Assembly (NCBI GenBank): GCA_009711805.1
Contig: VEMX01000017.1
Coordinates: 1-64,000, forward strand
Reading direction: 5' to 3'
DNA from: Balneolaceae bacterium
GTDB taxonomy: Bacteria; Bacteroidota; Rhodothermia; Balneolales; Balneolaceae
DNA: 64,000 nt
Shown: piece by piece, positions 8,613 to 18,091 of the stretch
How positions within the stretch are numbered: the stretch's first letter is position 1
Layout: every line of letters begins with the position of its first letter
The notes under the pieces: generated by a model
The model's database searches: none
The model's input: only the letters and a program-made list of their open reading frames with translations
Told to the model about the DNA's origin: nothing
Position numbers and translations under genes: made by a program

Positions 8613-9620
8613 ATGAGTGATAAAAAACAGTTTACCTACAAAGATTCCGGTGTAGATATTAAAGCCGGAGAAGAACTGGTTGAATCCATCAAAGGTGTAG
8701 TTAAAGATACCCACGGACCCCAGGTATTAAGTAATATTGGAGGTTTTGGAGGATTCTTTCGTCCAGATCTCGGGTCTTTTGAAAATCCCGTGTTTGTGAG
8801 TTCGGTTGATGGTGTAGGTACTAAATTGATTGTAGCCTTTAAAGCGGGCAAATATGATACTGTTGGCCAGGATCTGGTAAATCATTGTGTTAATGATATT
8901 GCTGTGTGTGGGGCAACTCCACTCTTTTTCCTGGATTATTTTTCTACCGGGAAGCTGGAACAGCATGTGGGATATGATGTGATTAAGGGCTTTGCCAAAG
9001 CATGTAAAGATAATGGGGTAGCCCTGATTGGCGGGGAAACTGCCGAAATGCCCGATATCTATTCTGAAGGTGAATTTGATCTGGCTGGTACCATTGTGGG
9101 CATTGTGGATGAAAATAAGGTTATCAACGGATCGGATATTCAGAAGGGAGATGTGCTATTGGGTTTCAAAAGTTCCGGATTGCATACCAATGGATATTCG
9201 CTGGCCCGCAAAGTATTATTCAGCAAGCATAAAGTTGAAAATTATGTAGAGGAACTGGGCAGTACAGTAGGGGATGAATTGCTGAAAGTTCACAGATCGT
9301 ATTTGTCGCTTATTTCCGAATTAAAAGAACTGAAAGGGGTAAATGGCTTTTCTCACATCACCGGAGGGGGAATTGTAGGCAATACCAAACGTATTCTTCC
9401 CGAGGGACTGAAACTCAATATCAATTGGGAAGGATGGGAACGCCCGGCCGTGTATAAACTGATCCAGGAAATAGGAAATGTACCTGAAGATGATATGCAG
9501 GCTACCTTTAACCTTGGTATAGGGCTTATTACTGTTGTATCAGAAGACCAGGCGGATGCTGTAAAAGCCAAAGCAAAAGAGCTGGGCGAAGAGGTTATTG
9601 AAGTTGGGAATGTTATGTAA
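8613..9620 (+). CDS. purM: Phosphoribosylformylglycinamidine cyclo-ligase (AIR synthetase)
   Basis: A 335-residue enzyme of de novo purine synthesis, closing the imidazole ring of FGAM with ATP to give AIR. Typical blocks are YKDSGVDIKAGEELV at the start, SSVDGVGTK, GGETAEMPD and the C-terminal GGGIVGNTKRILPEG. Normal length, no disruption. It stands alone rather than in a pur operon; the next gene downstream is convergent. Confidence 0.97.
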   Translation: MSDKKQFTYKDSGVDIKAGEELVESIKGVVKDTHGPQVLSNIGGFGGFFRPDLGSFENPVFVSSVDGVGTKLIVAFKAGKYDTVGQDLVNHCVNDIAVCGATPLFFLDYFSTGKLEQHVGYDVIKGFAKACKDNGVALIGGETAEMPDIYSEGEFDLAGTIVGIVDENKVINGSDIQKGDVLLGFKSSGLHTNGYSLARKVLFSKHKVENYVEELGSTVGDELLKVHRSYLSLISELKELKGVNGFSHITGGGIVGNTKRILPEGLKLNINWEGWERPAVYKLIQEIGNVPEDDMQATFNLGIGLITVVSEDQADAVKAKAKELGEEVIEVGNVM

Positions 9621-9685
9621 TTTATAGTTTAGAGCCCAAAAATACGGTTATATAACTGCTTGAGGCAGCTAACTTAAGAACTCAT

Positions 9686-10159
9686 TTAATGTTGAAAATT
9701 TCTTTTTGGAGGTTTTGTACCTTCAATAAAAACATCAGTCATTAGCTCTACAATTTTCTCCTCTTCTTTCAGGTAGGTAGCCCGGTAATGAATACCACGT
9801 GAAAAGAATATGATATCTACATAGATAATTTTATCTGTTGTTTCATATTCCTGAAATTCAATGAGCATCTTTTCATTTGCCTGTTTTTTTTCATGAACAC
9901 CAATGGTCCATTTATCAATAACTATTACAGTACCTGCTTTCCATGCACACTTATCATTGGTTATGAGCTGATAGGTATCAGATCTCCTTACCAGATCTTT
10001 AATAGAATGATCCTTTAACATTTTCTCTAAAATTAGTTTTTGGTACTGTTTATTTGTGGTTTGGGCAACACAAACACCCATAAGAGAAGATGAAAAGATG
10101 AGTAATAAGAATATTCGGGATAGGGTTTTGTGTGTTTTCATAGATGGTTTAAAACTCAT
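9686..10159 (-). CDS. Hypothetical secreted protein
   Basis: 157 residues with an N-terminal signal peptide (hydrophobic LSRIFLLLIFSSSL followed by an Ala/Gln cleavage region, CVAQT). I do not recognise the family. The mature part is charged with several beta-like stretches (GTVIVIDKWTIGVHE, KIIYVDIIFFSRGIHYRATYL). The first ATG overlaps the stop of the upstream lipoprotein gene by ATGA; a second ATG six codons later (MKTHKTL) is also plausible. Likely co-expressed with that lipoprotein. Confidence 0.6.
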   Translation of the reverse strand: MSFKPSMKTHKTLSRIFLLLIFSSSLMGVCVAQTTNKQYQKLILEKMLKDHSIKDLVRRSDTYQLITNDKCAWKAGTVIVIDKWTIGVHEKKQANEKMLIEFQEYETTDKIIYVDIIFFSRGIHYRATYLKEEEKIVELMTDVFIEGTKPPKRNFQH

Positions 10160-11220
10160 TTTAGGTTGTAGATAACAATATTATGCTCTTCCTCATCAGG
10201 GGCATATCCATAGATACGATTGTGAACTTCATCTATAGCAAAAGAGAAAATGTAGAAGTCATCTAAAGGGTATTCTTTAACAGCTTGTCCTTTCCAGTTG
10301 AAAACCTGTAATTTATTATCTACTATTTCATTTTCATAGTCCTTAATAGCTCTGTTATGATTTAATCCATAAATCAATCCTTCCGCTACCTCTAATTCAA
10401 CAATGTAATATTTTAAATTACTGTCCTTTGAAAAATTCCCGTTTTCTAACTCATCCTGATAACGATCACGAGGTTCAAAAATAGAGGCTTGTGTTAAATT
10501 TCCTTCCATGTCAAAAAAATCGAGTTCGCCCAAACAATAAGGTGCTGCTGCAATAGTGTTTGCATTCTTGTTGAAATAAACTGCTGGCCTGTAAATGTGA
10601 TACAAAGAATGCTTCGGTACATCAAAGGTTAATTTGGGAAGATAGGGTACAGTTGTAAAGGTGGCTGTGTTAAAATCATAAATTAACAGGTTTCCTCCAC
10701 TATGAGGGGTTGCGATAAAGAAATTATCGTTGATATGGTGTAAGTGTACGAGATAACTCCCAACATTTGGTAAACGCCGTTGTGGAAATATAGTCTCTCC
10801 GTTAACAGCATCGTGAACATTTACTGTTGTAACCTTGCTCTGTTTAAAATCATGTATTTTTAAAAGTGGAGCATTTGTGTCCGAATCACGGGAAACCTGA
10901 TTTAAAAGGGTGGCGTCAATGAATTCACCCGGTCCCTTTCCTTTTCTTCCAAAAGCTGCAAGTTGTGCATGGGTATTGGTGCTATATACATGTATGAAGG
11001 GTTCTCGTCCTTGTGCTACAACCAAAAAAGTATCAGCTACCGTCAAGTAAACATTTCGGTTTGTATACACAGTTATATCTTCAACAGCTTGAGCCCGGAG
11101 TGTATCTGTTATATGTTCAAATTTGATGAGCTCATTGTAATTCCCTTCTTTTTTTGTACAACCATTGTAAAGAAAGAGACCGAAGCACATAAAGAATAAG
11201 AGGTATAAAAAAATCTTCAT
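10156..11220 (-). CDS. Beta-propeller lipoprotein (BF3164 / TolB-like type)
   Basis: 354 residues. Lipobox LFLYNGC gives a lipidated cysteine at about residue 21. The body has repeated strands of the kind seen in six-bladed propeller lipoproteins of Bacteroidota: VADTFLVVAQG, HVYSTNTHAQLAAFGRKGKGPGEF, NLLIYDF. The 'G+KGxGPGEF' stretch is characteristic of this 6-bladed propeller family. It probably sits on the periplasmic side of a membrane; function unknown. Overlaps the downstream secreted-protein gene by 4 bp. Confidence 0.7.
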   Translation of the reverse strand: MKIFLYLLFFMCFGLFLYNGCTKKEGNYNELIKFEHITDTLRAQAVEDITVYTNRNVYLTVADTFLVVAQGREPFIHVYSTNTHAQLAAFGRKGKGPGEFIDATLLNQVSRDSDTNAPLLKIHDFKQSKVTTVNVHDAVNGETIFPQRRLPNVGSYLVHLHHINDNFFIATPHSGGNLLIYDFNTATFTTVPYLPKLTFDVPKHSLYHIYRPAVYFNKNANTIAAAPYCLGELDFFDMEGNLTQASIFEPRDRYQDELENGNFSKDSNLKYYIVELEVAEGLIYGLNHNRAIKDYENEIVDNKLQVFNWKGQAVKEYPLDDFYIFSFAIDEVHNRIYGYAPDEEEHNIVIYNLK

Positions 11221-11376
11221 ATCAATAGAAAATTATTGTATAAATATAATTTAAATACATTTATAGTTAGTAAAATAATAAACCATTCACAATTTATACA
11301 TGAAGATTCCTTCCATAAATGTTTACTCTGTTGACTTTAACTTTGCTTTCTTTCTTATTATGTATAACAAAATCTG

Positions 11377-12501
11377 GTGCCAGATATGACCTTGGGGATG
11401 CAACGAAAGATCTTTTATATAATACAGGGCTCGCTGCTTATGTGTGTATTAGTTTCATATCCCCTTTGGTTCAACGACAGAGCTGTACCATTGGCTTCGG
11501 CTGTAGATGTACTCGTATTTAAAGGATGGTTACATGTTGGTACGTTGGCAGTGTGGGGAATGCTATTTTTGGCTTCTTTTTGGAAATTCAGAAAACCATC
11601 TGTGCTGATTACTTTTCTGTTTGTTTCCCTTATTCTGGCTTTGCAAGATCAGCTTCGGTGGCAGCCCTGGTTTTACCAGTACCTGTTGATGATTTCCTTT
11701 TATGTACTGTACACTGCCAAGAGAATACGACATATAGATTTTCGTAATGTGATCCGGTTAATATTGATAGGAAGTTATGTTTGGGCCGGTATTCACAAAT
11801 ATAATGCAGCCTTTATCGAAGAATTTATCCCAAAAATTCTGCAGACCGAAATTGTATGGCTTGGCTACCTGCTTCCGGTGATAGAAACATTGCTGGCTAT
11901 TGGCTTAATCCCCCAAAGGACAAGAAGAATATCAACTGTGGGATTAATGATAATGCATTTACTGATTCTTATAGCAGTTATAAACGGAAGCATGAGATTT
12001 AACTTGGTTCTTATTCCCTGGAATCTCGGTCTGATGATACTCGTGTTCATTTTGTTTTGGTATCAAGAAAAACGAGCTGGATTTGAGTTAGACCGGGCAG
12101 TGCTCTCCAAAAGCATAGCTCTTCTTCTCACAATTATTCTTCCCTCCCTGAATTTTGTTGGCTATTGGGACAGTTACCTTTCTTTTTCCCTGTACTCAGA
12201 AAAAACAGATAAGGCTTATTTCTTTGTAAGTGATGAATTTAAACAGCGATTTTCTGAAGAGAGTCAACAGTTGTTTGATATGGAGAATAAAATATATGTA
12301 CAAAAACTGGCTTATAGTGAATTGAATACACCAATGTACCCGGAACGAAGGGTGTATATTGAGATTTTTGAAAAATTTTGTTCAGAGGCAGATCAAAACT
12401 TTGATATAATTATTCAACTGCAGACGATGCCAAATCCATTAAAAAATGAATGGAAGAAAGAAACAATTTTTTGTGAAGATATAGGCTATTCTTTTGAGTA
12501 G
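11377..12501 (+). CDS. Multi-pass membrane protein (HTTM/DoxX-like)
   Basis: Up to 374 residues with about eight hydrophobic segments and a soluble C-terminal tail of about 110 residues. The segment YVWAGIHKYNAAF resembles the core of HTTM / vitamin-K-carboxylase-like membrane proteins, but I cannot assign it firmly. The longest frame starts at GTG (11377); ATG codons at 11386 and 11398 are more likely starts, the latter following TTGGGG. Function unknown. Confidence 0.6.
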   Translation: MPDMTLGMQRKIFYIIQGSLLMCVLVSYPLWFNDRAVPLASAVDVLVFKGWLHVGTLAVWGMLFLASFWKFRKPSVLITFLFVSLILALQDQLRWQPWFYQYLLMISFYVLYTAKRIRHIDFRNVIRLILIGSYVWAGIHKYNAAFIEEFIPKILQTEIVWLGYLLPVIETLLAIGLIPQRTRRISTVGLMIMHLLILIAVINGSMRFNLVLIPWNLGLMILVFILFWYQEKRAGFELDRAVLSKSIALLLTIILPSLNFVGYWDSYLSFSLYSEKTDKAYFFVSDEFKQRFSEESQQLFDMENKIYVQKLAYSELNTPMYPERRVYIEIFEKFCSEADQNFDIIIQLQTMPNPLKNEWKKETIFCEDIGYSFE

Positions 12502-12656
12502 ACAGGTCTCAAATATTCAATTAAAGATTGTTTAATCAAAAATTATTCAATTGGAAATGTAGTTCAGGATAAGCCGGTGCAATTCCATTATGCATAACAC
12601 TATTTTCTTTGTTCCTTCTGCCCTTTGCCTTATTTGCAACCCCCGAAGCATCAGGG

Positions 12657-12678
12657 CTTGATGAATAATCCGGGTTAA
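12657..12678 (-). repeat. Solo end of the TTAACCC element
   Basis: CTTGATGAATAATCCGGGTTAA matches the end at 4803-4824 of the deleted element with one mismatch, including four bases inside the terminal repeat. No partner end is convincing nearby. It lies in a 322-bp gap (12502-12823) that otherwise holds only CCCCCGAAGCATCAGGGCTT, a REP-like stretch, just before it. Confidence 0.6.
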
Positions 12679-12823
12679 TCCATTTGAAATAAGATTTAGG
12701 TTTAACCGTTTGTACTAAGTGGTTCAAAATCAATAGGGAAAGAAAATATTATCAGCTAATGCTATATAGAAGTGCAAATCCTCCCTGGTTAATTGTGAGT
12801 GATTAACATAGAAGAGAAGTTAT

Positions 12824-13790
12824 ATGCGAGTAGCAGTTACAATTTTAGGTGTATGTATTGGGTTGGTTTTTTTGCACCCTCAAGATATATATGCTCAGGA
12901 CATATCTGAGGCCGAAACCAAAAATTGTATTCCTTCTCTAAGTTATCGAATAGGTGAAATTGATCCCCGATTTGATATAACAGAAGATCATCTTAAAAAT
13001 GCCGCGAAACAAGCAACCAATGTTTGGTCAGAAGTAGTGAATAAACCGATCGCTTTTTATTCTGAAAATGGAGAAATAGAAATAAATTTGGTTTACGATA
13101 ATCAACAGAAACAAGCACAAAAAGAATATCAGTTTAGTGCGAAGCTTTCCAGGATACAGTTTAAAATTGATATTTTAACATCTGATCATTCAAGGCTTAA
13201 AAAAGAGTTTGACCGACAGGTAAAAAATCATCACAAGAGCGAAAGAGAATATTATAGGCAACTGAGTTCCTTAAATAAATGGGTTAGAGAAGTGAATACC
13301 CAGGGAGTTAGTATTGGTTCTAATCAATTAAACACATATTACAGAGAAAGACAGGGATTAGGAGCCTTAAGAAAGAAGATAGAGCAGAATGGGAGCATGC
13401 TGAATAAAAAAGGGAAAAAACTAAACCTGAGACTAAATGAGATTAAAGAAATTAATAGTAGAGAAAGAAGAACTGATAAGTAAATACGAAAAGAACTTTA
13501 GTGGGGTTAACTATTATCTACAGGGGGTATACAAAAGAGATGAAAATAACAGGAGTATAGAAATATATATTTTTATAGATGAAGAAGACTTAAAGGTGGC
13601 ACTAGCTCATGAATTCGGGCATGCATTGGGTTTAAAACATGTGTTTAATCCCAAGGCAGTAATGTACGATCATATTTCCTATCCTAAAGCAATGATATTT
13701 GACCAAACCAAGAAGCTATACAAACCTACCCTTACATTAACACAGGCAGATCGAGAAGCTTTTCTGGAAGTCTGTAATTGTAATAAGTGA
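12824..13790 (+). pseudogene. Frameshifted matrixin-like zinc metalloprotease
   Basis: Two overlapping frames together make one secreted protease. The first (12824-13483) has a signal peptide ending in YAQD, then the family-typical CIPSLSYRIGEIDPRFDIT and INLVYDNQQ blocks, then a coiled coil. The second (from about 13461 to 13790) carries the zinc site HEFGHALGLKH and the turn AVMYD. In the A-rich sequence at 13461-13472 (GAGAAAGAAGAA) one missing base moves the reader from the coiled coil into an early stop; adding one A restores EKEELISKYEK and a continuous protein of about 320 residues. Either a real mutation, a phase-variable tract or an assembly error. Confidence 0.75.
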
Positions 13791-13833
13791 ATAGATGTAA
13801 ATTGACTGTAAGTTTCTATCAAATAAATTTGTT

Positions 13834-14069
13834 TTAACCCGGATTATTCACCAAGAAATTTAATCGTACGCAAGGCGAAGTGGAAATGGGAACGGAAGGG
13901 TACTGTGGTACCCTGAGTACCCCAATTTTCACTTGAACGCAGCGTACGGGGAAATTTCGCCGCCTAATCCGTACCTCAAAATTGGGCTATTACATAAAGC
14001 AATTCAACGGTGATATATTCAAGTATATAGATCGCCATTTTGCATCCATTCGTGAATAATTCGGGTTAA
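13834..14069 (+). repeat. 236-bp MITE-like element with TTAACCC inverted ends
   Basis: Ends TTAACCCGGATTATTCAC (13834-13851) and GTGAATAATTCGGGTTAA (14052-14069), 17 of 18 complementary. Inside is a long imperfect hairpin spanning 13856-13957: AAATTT-CGTACGC on one arm, GCGTACG-AAATTT on the other, closing on GGGTAC-TGTG-GTACCC at 13898-13913. No open frame of interest. If TTAA is a 4-bp target duplication the true ends start CCCGRATTATTCAC; I cannot name the parent IS. The right end stops about 14 bp before the RNase P RNA. Confidence 0.8.
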
Positions 14070-14083
14070 ACCCTTACTTTATT

Positions 14084-14443
14084 GCAGGCAGGGAAACCGG
14101 GTAATCGCTCTTCAGTGTTGAAGGGAGGAAAGTCCGGACACCAACAAGTACCGCGCTCCCCGATTCGGTTCAGCCGGCGAAGGGGAGGCTTGGTAGCAGG
14201 AATGCTGCCATGACAGACAGTGCAACAGAAAACAAACCGCTCTGGTGTTCAACACCGGAGTAAGGGTGAAAAGGTGAGGTAAGAGCTCACCGCCCCAAGG
14301 GCGACTGCGGGGGCACGGTAAACCTGGCGGGGTGCAAGTTCATGCAGATGGTATACGCCGCTTGTCGTGACGCCATCGGGTGGAACGCAACAGACAAATG
14401 ATTACCCTCGACAAAATCCGGCTTACAGGTTTCCCTGCCGATG
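14084..14443 (+). ncRNA. rnpB: RNase P RNA (type A)
   Basis: The catalytic RNA that trims tRNA 5' leaders. The P1 helix is formed by GGCAGGGAAACC at 14087-14098 with GGTTTCCCTGCC at 14428-14439. The universally conserved GAGGAAAGTCCGGAC-type core is at 14133-14141 onward, GTAAGAGCTCACCG in the middle, and ACAAAATCCGGCTTACAG near the 3' end. Boundaries are set from the P1 helix and may be off by a few bases. The upstream element leaves only about 14 bp, so part of the promoter must lie in the element. Confidence 0.95.
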
Positions 14444-14459
14444 CTTTAATACATGAAAG

Positions 14460-14492
14460 CCCTGCTCATAACTGTGAGCAGGGTTTTGTTTT
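14460..14492 (+). terminator. Rho-independent terminator after rnpB
   Basis: CCCTGCTCA / TGAGCAGGG, nine perfect pairs with a six-base loop, followed by TTTTGTTTT. It ends rnpB transcription just before the convergent membrane-protein gene. Confidence 0.9.
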
Positions 14493-14498
14493 ATGAGC

Positions 14499-15770
14499 TT
14501 ATATAAAGAGCATACTCAAAATACCCCCGGCACAAATAATGAGAATCATCCAGAGGAGTTGCCGGCTTTTTTTAACGCCTGCCATAAACATAAATAAGCC
14601 TGCTTTTACCAGCGTATTAGAAATTACAGCAAGCAAGATTCCCATAACAGCAACAGAGGAATTCAGATTTTGTTTTGCCATTTGGGAAATGGAAAGAGTG
14701 ATGGCATCTACATCCATCAACCCTGAAAAGAGGGCGAGTAAATAAATACCACGGTTCCCAAACCATTTTTCCAATGCGGTAGAGAGAAGTAGAATTAAGG
14801 CCAGTAAGGCTCCAAATTTTAATGCGGTAGGAAGTTGTAGAGGGTTTTTTAGTTCTATTGTTGGTTTCATATCAGAATCGTTCTCAGCCGACTGATTCCA
14901 AAGCCATAGCACACAAATCAGGGAAAGAACAAGCATTACAGCTATGGGAACCCAGAGCGGATATAATAGGCTGGAGTTTACAATAGAAACTTCAATAATT
15001 ACCCTGATAAACATAATTGAAGAAGCGACCAGCACACCGGCAATAAAAATTTGGATGGTCGTTTTCTTTTGTTGCTTGGCAAAGTCGGCCAAACTAATTG
15101 TTACGGCTGTGGAGGAAGCAAGCCCTCCTATAATGGAGGTCAATAATGTTCCCCAGCTTTCATCCAGGTATTTTAGAAGGATGTACCCAATAAATGAAAG
15201 TCCCGAGATGAGTACTACCATCCACCAGATCCAGTAGGGATTTAGGGATTCCCATGGACCATATCCCTGGTTGGGGAGTAAAGGAAGCAGGATAACAGAA
15301 ATAACCAGTAGTTTAATGCCGGCATAAATCTCTTCAACTTCAATTTTTTTGAGCCATTGGTGAAGAACAGGTTTTAGACTTAGGATAGTTATTACAGCAA
15401 CTGCACAGCCAAGCGCTTCCAGCTGATATCCCATAGCGGCCCATGCAGCCAGGGAAAAAGTTAAGAGGAGAGCAATTTCGGTGGTGATTCCAATATCTTC
15501 GTTATCCCGTATTTTAAGTTCAAAAATATAGGAAGTGACAAGCAAGGCTGTTAAGGATAGAAAAGCCAACCCCAAAATCCATTCACCGGTATGAGGAATC
15601 AGGGTAGTTGTTATCCCTCCCAACAAACCTACAAGGCTAAAAGTGCGAATACCAGCCACACGATCTCCTTCATCTTCTTCACGTCCGTGCCAGCCCCGCT
15701 CGATCCCAATTAACAATCCAATTCCCAGCGCCGCGGCAAGTTTCCAGATTATTTCCAATTCGGAGTTCAT
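14499..15770 (-). CDS. MgtC/SapB-like membrane protein with DUF4010 domain
   Basis: 423 residues, about 12 membrane segments. The N-terminal half carries the MgtC signature GLLIGIERGWHGR followed by GIRTFSLVGLLGG (residues 18-55); the C-terminal half matches DUF4010 with GGLASSTAVTISLADFA and GLMDVDAITLSISQMA. These inner-membrane proteins are thought to be transporters or regulators; no substrate is established. It converges on rnpB. Confidence 0.85.
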   Translation of the reverse strand: MNSELEIIWKLAAALGIGLLIGIERGWHGREEDEGDRVAGIRTFSLVGLLGGITTTLIPHTGEWILGLAFLSLTALLVTSYIFELKIRDNEDIGITTEIALLLTFSLAAWAAMGYQLEALGCAVAVITILSLKPVLHQWLKKIEVEEIYAGIKLLVISVILLPLLPNQGYGPWESLNPYWIWWMVVLISGLSFIGYILLKYLDESWGTLLTSIIGGLASSTAVTISLADFAKQQKKTTIQIFIAGVLVASSIMFIRVIIEVSIVNSSLLYPLWVPIAVMLVLSLICVLWLWNQSAENDSDMKPTIELKNPLQLPTALKFGALLALILLLSTALEKWFGNRGIYLLALFSGLMDVDAITLSISQMAKQNLNSSVAVMGILLAVISNTLVKAGLFMFMAGVKKSRQLLWMILIICAGGILSMLFI

Positions 15771-15861
15771 TCCGAATTATAAGCATACTACAACTAAATA
15801 TAGACAGGAAATTAAGGAGAGATAGAAAGCTTTAATACAGCCGAAAGTGAAAGAGGATAAA

Positions 15862-16332
15862 TTACAAATTCACCTTATAACTTCCCTTCACATTGCGGCT
15901 TATCTGGCGCTTTACATCTTTTTCTTTGATGGATTCACGCTTGTCGTATTGTTTTTTACCCTTGGCAACGCCAATTAATATTTTGGCATTTCCCCTCTTA
16001 AAGTAAAGCTTGAGGGGTACAATGGTATATCCTTTTTGCTGAGTGGCTTTTTCCAGTTCCCGGATCTGGCGTTTATGCAACAGCAGTTTACGAGGACGAC
16101 GCGGATCATGGTTATTGTAGGAGCCGTGTTCGTAGGGCTTTATGTACATTTCACGGAGAAATACTTCCCCATTTTGGATGTAGGCAAAGGTATCGGCAAA
16201 ACTGGCCTTTCCCTGGCGTAGTGATTTCACCTCCGTTCCTTTCAGAACGATTCCAGCCTCAAAAGTATCCTCGATTTTATAATCGTGAGAAGCCTTTCGG
16301 TTTTTTATGGTAGGTGTTTTACTTTCGCTCAT
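15862..16332 (-). CDS. smpB: SsrA-binding protein
   Basis: 156 residues. Partner of tmRNA in rescuing stalled ribosomes. Conserved NRKASHDYKIEDTFEAGIVL, GTEVKSLRQGKASFADTFA and the C-terminal GKKQYDKRESIKEKD tail are all present. Length normal. tmRNA itself is not in the window. Stands apart from its neighbours by about 75-90 bp on each side. Confidence 0.97.
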   Translation of the reverse strand: MSESKTPTIKNRKASHDYKIEDTFEAGIVLKGTEVKSLRQGKASFADTFAYIQNGEVFLREMYIKPYEHGSYNNHDPRRPRKLLLHKRQIRELEKATQQKGYTIVPLKLYFKRGNAKILIGVAKGKKQYDKRESIKEKDVKRQISRNVKGSYKVNL

Positions 16333-16406
16333 GTGATCACTAATTAATGTGATTCCGTTGATTAAATATTGTATTCCTTTTTCTTAAAAAAAAGAAATAT
16401 TGGGAT

Positions 16407-16841
16407 CTATATCTCAAACCCCAGTTCTTTAAGGTCTTCCATCACTTCATCTTTTGGCTTACGATGAGGAAAGCTTCGATAGATACTTAGAATTTGTTCA
16501 ATTTCAGAAATCGCTTTCTGATTATCCGGGTTTATTTTCAGTACCTCAATAAACTGCCCAAGAGCATTGTTCGCATTTTCCCTCATGGTAGAAGGGTCAG
16601 CATTGTAAATAAGATAGATTCCATAGTTAAGGTGGGTTTTTTCGCTCAGGGTAGCTATGTCCGGCTCCTCACTTTTGGTTTGTAGTAACTCAAGAGCTTT
16701 TTCATATTCATCGTTATTGATGTGGGTGTCGATCTGCTGGCTTAACGTTATTTCTGCAGTCTCTTTGTTATTCTTAGGCTGAGAACAAGCAGAAATTAAG
16801 GCAATGACTATAAATAAAGGTGTAATTTTTAAATATCTCAT
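16407..16841 (-). CDS. Small TPR-like lipoprotein
   Basis: 144 residues; signal peptide with lipobox LISAC (Cys at residue 19). The mature part is helical and repeats the pattern seen in tetratricopeptide proteins (EYEKALELLQ, then NALGQFIEVLKINPDNQKA). Envelope-localised scaffold by inference; family not further recognised. It lies 19 bp downstream of the site-2 protease gene and could be co-transcribed with it. Confidence 0.65.
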   Translation of the reverse strand: MRYLKITPLFIVIALISACSQPKNNKETAEITLSQQIDTHINNDEYEKALELLQTKSEEPDIATLSEKTHLNYGIYLIYNADPSTMRENANNALGQFIEVLKINPDNQKAISEIEQILSIYRSFPHRKPKDEVMEDLKELGFEI

Positions 16842-16860
16842 GTAAAAAATAAACTAAGAT

Positions 16861-18078
16861 TTAATTGATATAAAGGGGATTCGGACTAATACAGAGGATA
16901 AATATAAGCATACTTAGCCAACCGATCACTTGTCGGGATGTACTTAACTTCTCTTCACGGGCTATGGGGGGATGTTCTGCCCCAACCATAAATGCAATAA
17001 AGAAACTCCAGACCACCCAAATAAAAGAAGGTTGACTTGACATAGCTGTAGTATCAAAAAACAGATATATAGAAGAACTGGCTACAGAAATTAACAATGA
17101 TGTATAAACCCATTTCTCTTCCCTTTTAAAAGCCCGGTTCATAAGCAGATATAAAATGCCGGCCCAGGCTACCCATGCTACAGATCCATAGAGCTCATTA
17201 AACTCCATAAGGTAGTTATACAGCCAGGGCAGAACTTCAATACCAGCCAATACGGTAATACAGCTAAAGAAAATGCGAGCTACAATTCTATGCTTTTTAT
17301 GGCCGATTAACGAATACAAAATATGACCGCCGTCAAGTTGGCCGACGGGCATCAGGTTCAGGGCCGTGAAGAAAAGTCCCAACCACCCTGCGAACAGGAA
17401 AGGATAGTGATACATTTCCCACATGGGAGGAACATTATCAAAAAAGGAGGCCAAAAAAGAATACAAGAGAGTATTTCCCACGGTTAAAACCGCTCCATTA
17501 TCTGTTTCAGGATTTTGCTGGGGAAAGGTTCCATTCTGGGCAACATACTCTTTAAGGGCTTCGTGCCCGGCAAAATTGGTTATATAGTCAGGTTCCGGGA
17601 GTGTAACAAAGCCAATCAGAAGTACAGCCAGTGCTACCACGAAACCAGCAATAGGACCTGAAGCTCCCACATCAAAAAGCTTATACATACGGTTAATACG
17701 TTCTTTAATTCGAATTACCGCACCCATTGTGCCTACACCAGCTGGGATGGGAATGTAATAGGGAAGAGTCACCTTTACCTTGTGGTATACTGCGGCAAAG
17801 TAATGGCCAAACTCGTGCACGGTTAAAAAACCAAGCAACAAAACAGCAAATAAAAGACCTCTCAGCATATCGGGCGTAGAAGGAAAAGCAAATGGAAACA
17901 GCACCGGGTCAAATCCCACAAAGTTGGCTCCCGTCATAGTAACGGAAAAGAGGGTTAGTAAAAACAACCCCAAATGCTTTAAAATGGTAGTAGTGTCCGG
18001 GTTGTTCTTCGGCTCTTCTTCTACAGATAGAACTTCATAATCTGCAGAAACATCTTTTCTAAAAGGATCTGAACTCAA
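16861..18078 (-). CDS. Site-2 protease family (M50) intramembrane metalloprotease
   Basis: 405 residues, polytopic. Zinc motif HEFGH with ligands His88 and His92 and Glu89, and the second ligand motif QLDGGHILYSL about residue 245-255 on a later membrane helix. This arrangement, with an extra N-terminal cytoplasmic segment, is the plant-EGY/archaeal-type S2P rather than RseP, as no PDZ domain is visible between the motifs. It probably cleaves membrane-anchored regulators. Thirteen bases downstream of the arginine deiminase gene on the same strand. Confidence 0.88.
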   Translation of the reverse strand: MSSDPFRKDVSADYEVLSVEEEPKNNPDTTTILKHLGLFLLTLFSVTMTGANFVGFDPVLFPFAFPSTPDMLRGLLFAVLLLGFLTVHEFGHYFAAVYHKVKVTLPYYIPIPAGVGTMGAVIRIKERINRMYKLFDVGASGPIAGFVVALAVLLIGFVTLPEPDYITNFAGHEALKEYVAQNGTFPQQNPETDNGAVLTVGNTLLYSFLASFFDNVPPMWEMYHYPFLFAGWLGLFFTALNLMPVGQLDGGHILYSLIGHKKHRIVARIFFSCITVLAGIEVLPWLYNYLMEFNELYGSVAWVAWAGILYLLMNRAFKREEKWVYTSLLISVASSSIYLFFDTTAMSSQPSFIWVVWSFFIAFMVGAEHPPIAREEKLSTSRQVIGWLSMLIFILCISPNPLYIN

Positions 18079-18091
18079 TAGCTTGCTCTTA

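Noticed and set aside
11319-11522. 67-codon plus-strand frame starting MFTLLTLTLL
   Set aside because: Looks like a signal peptide but overlaps the start of the membrane-protein gene in another frame and stops early; a shadow.
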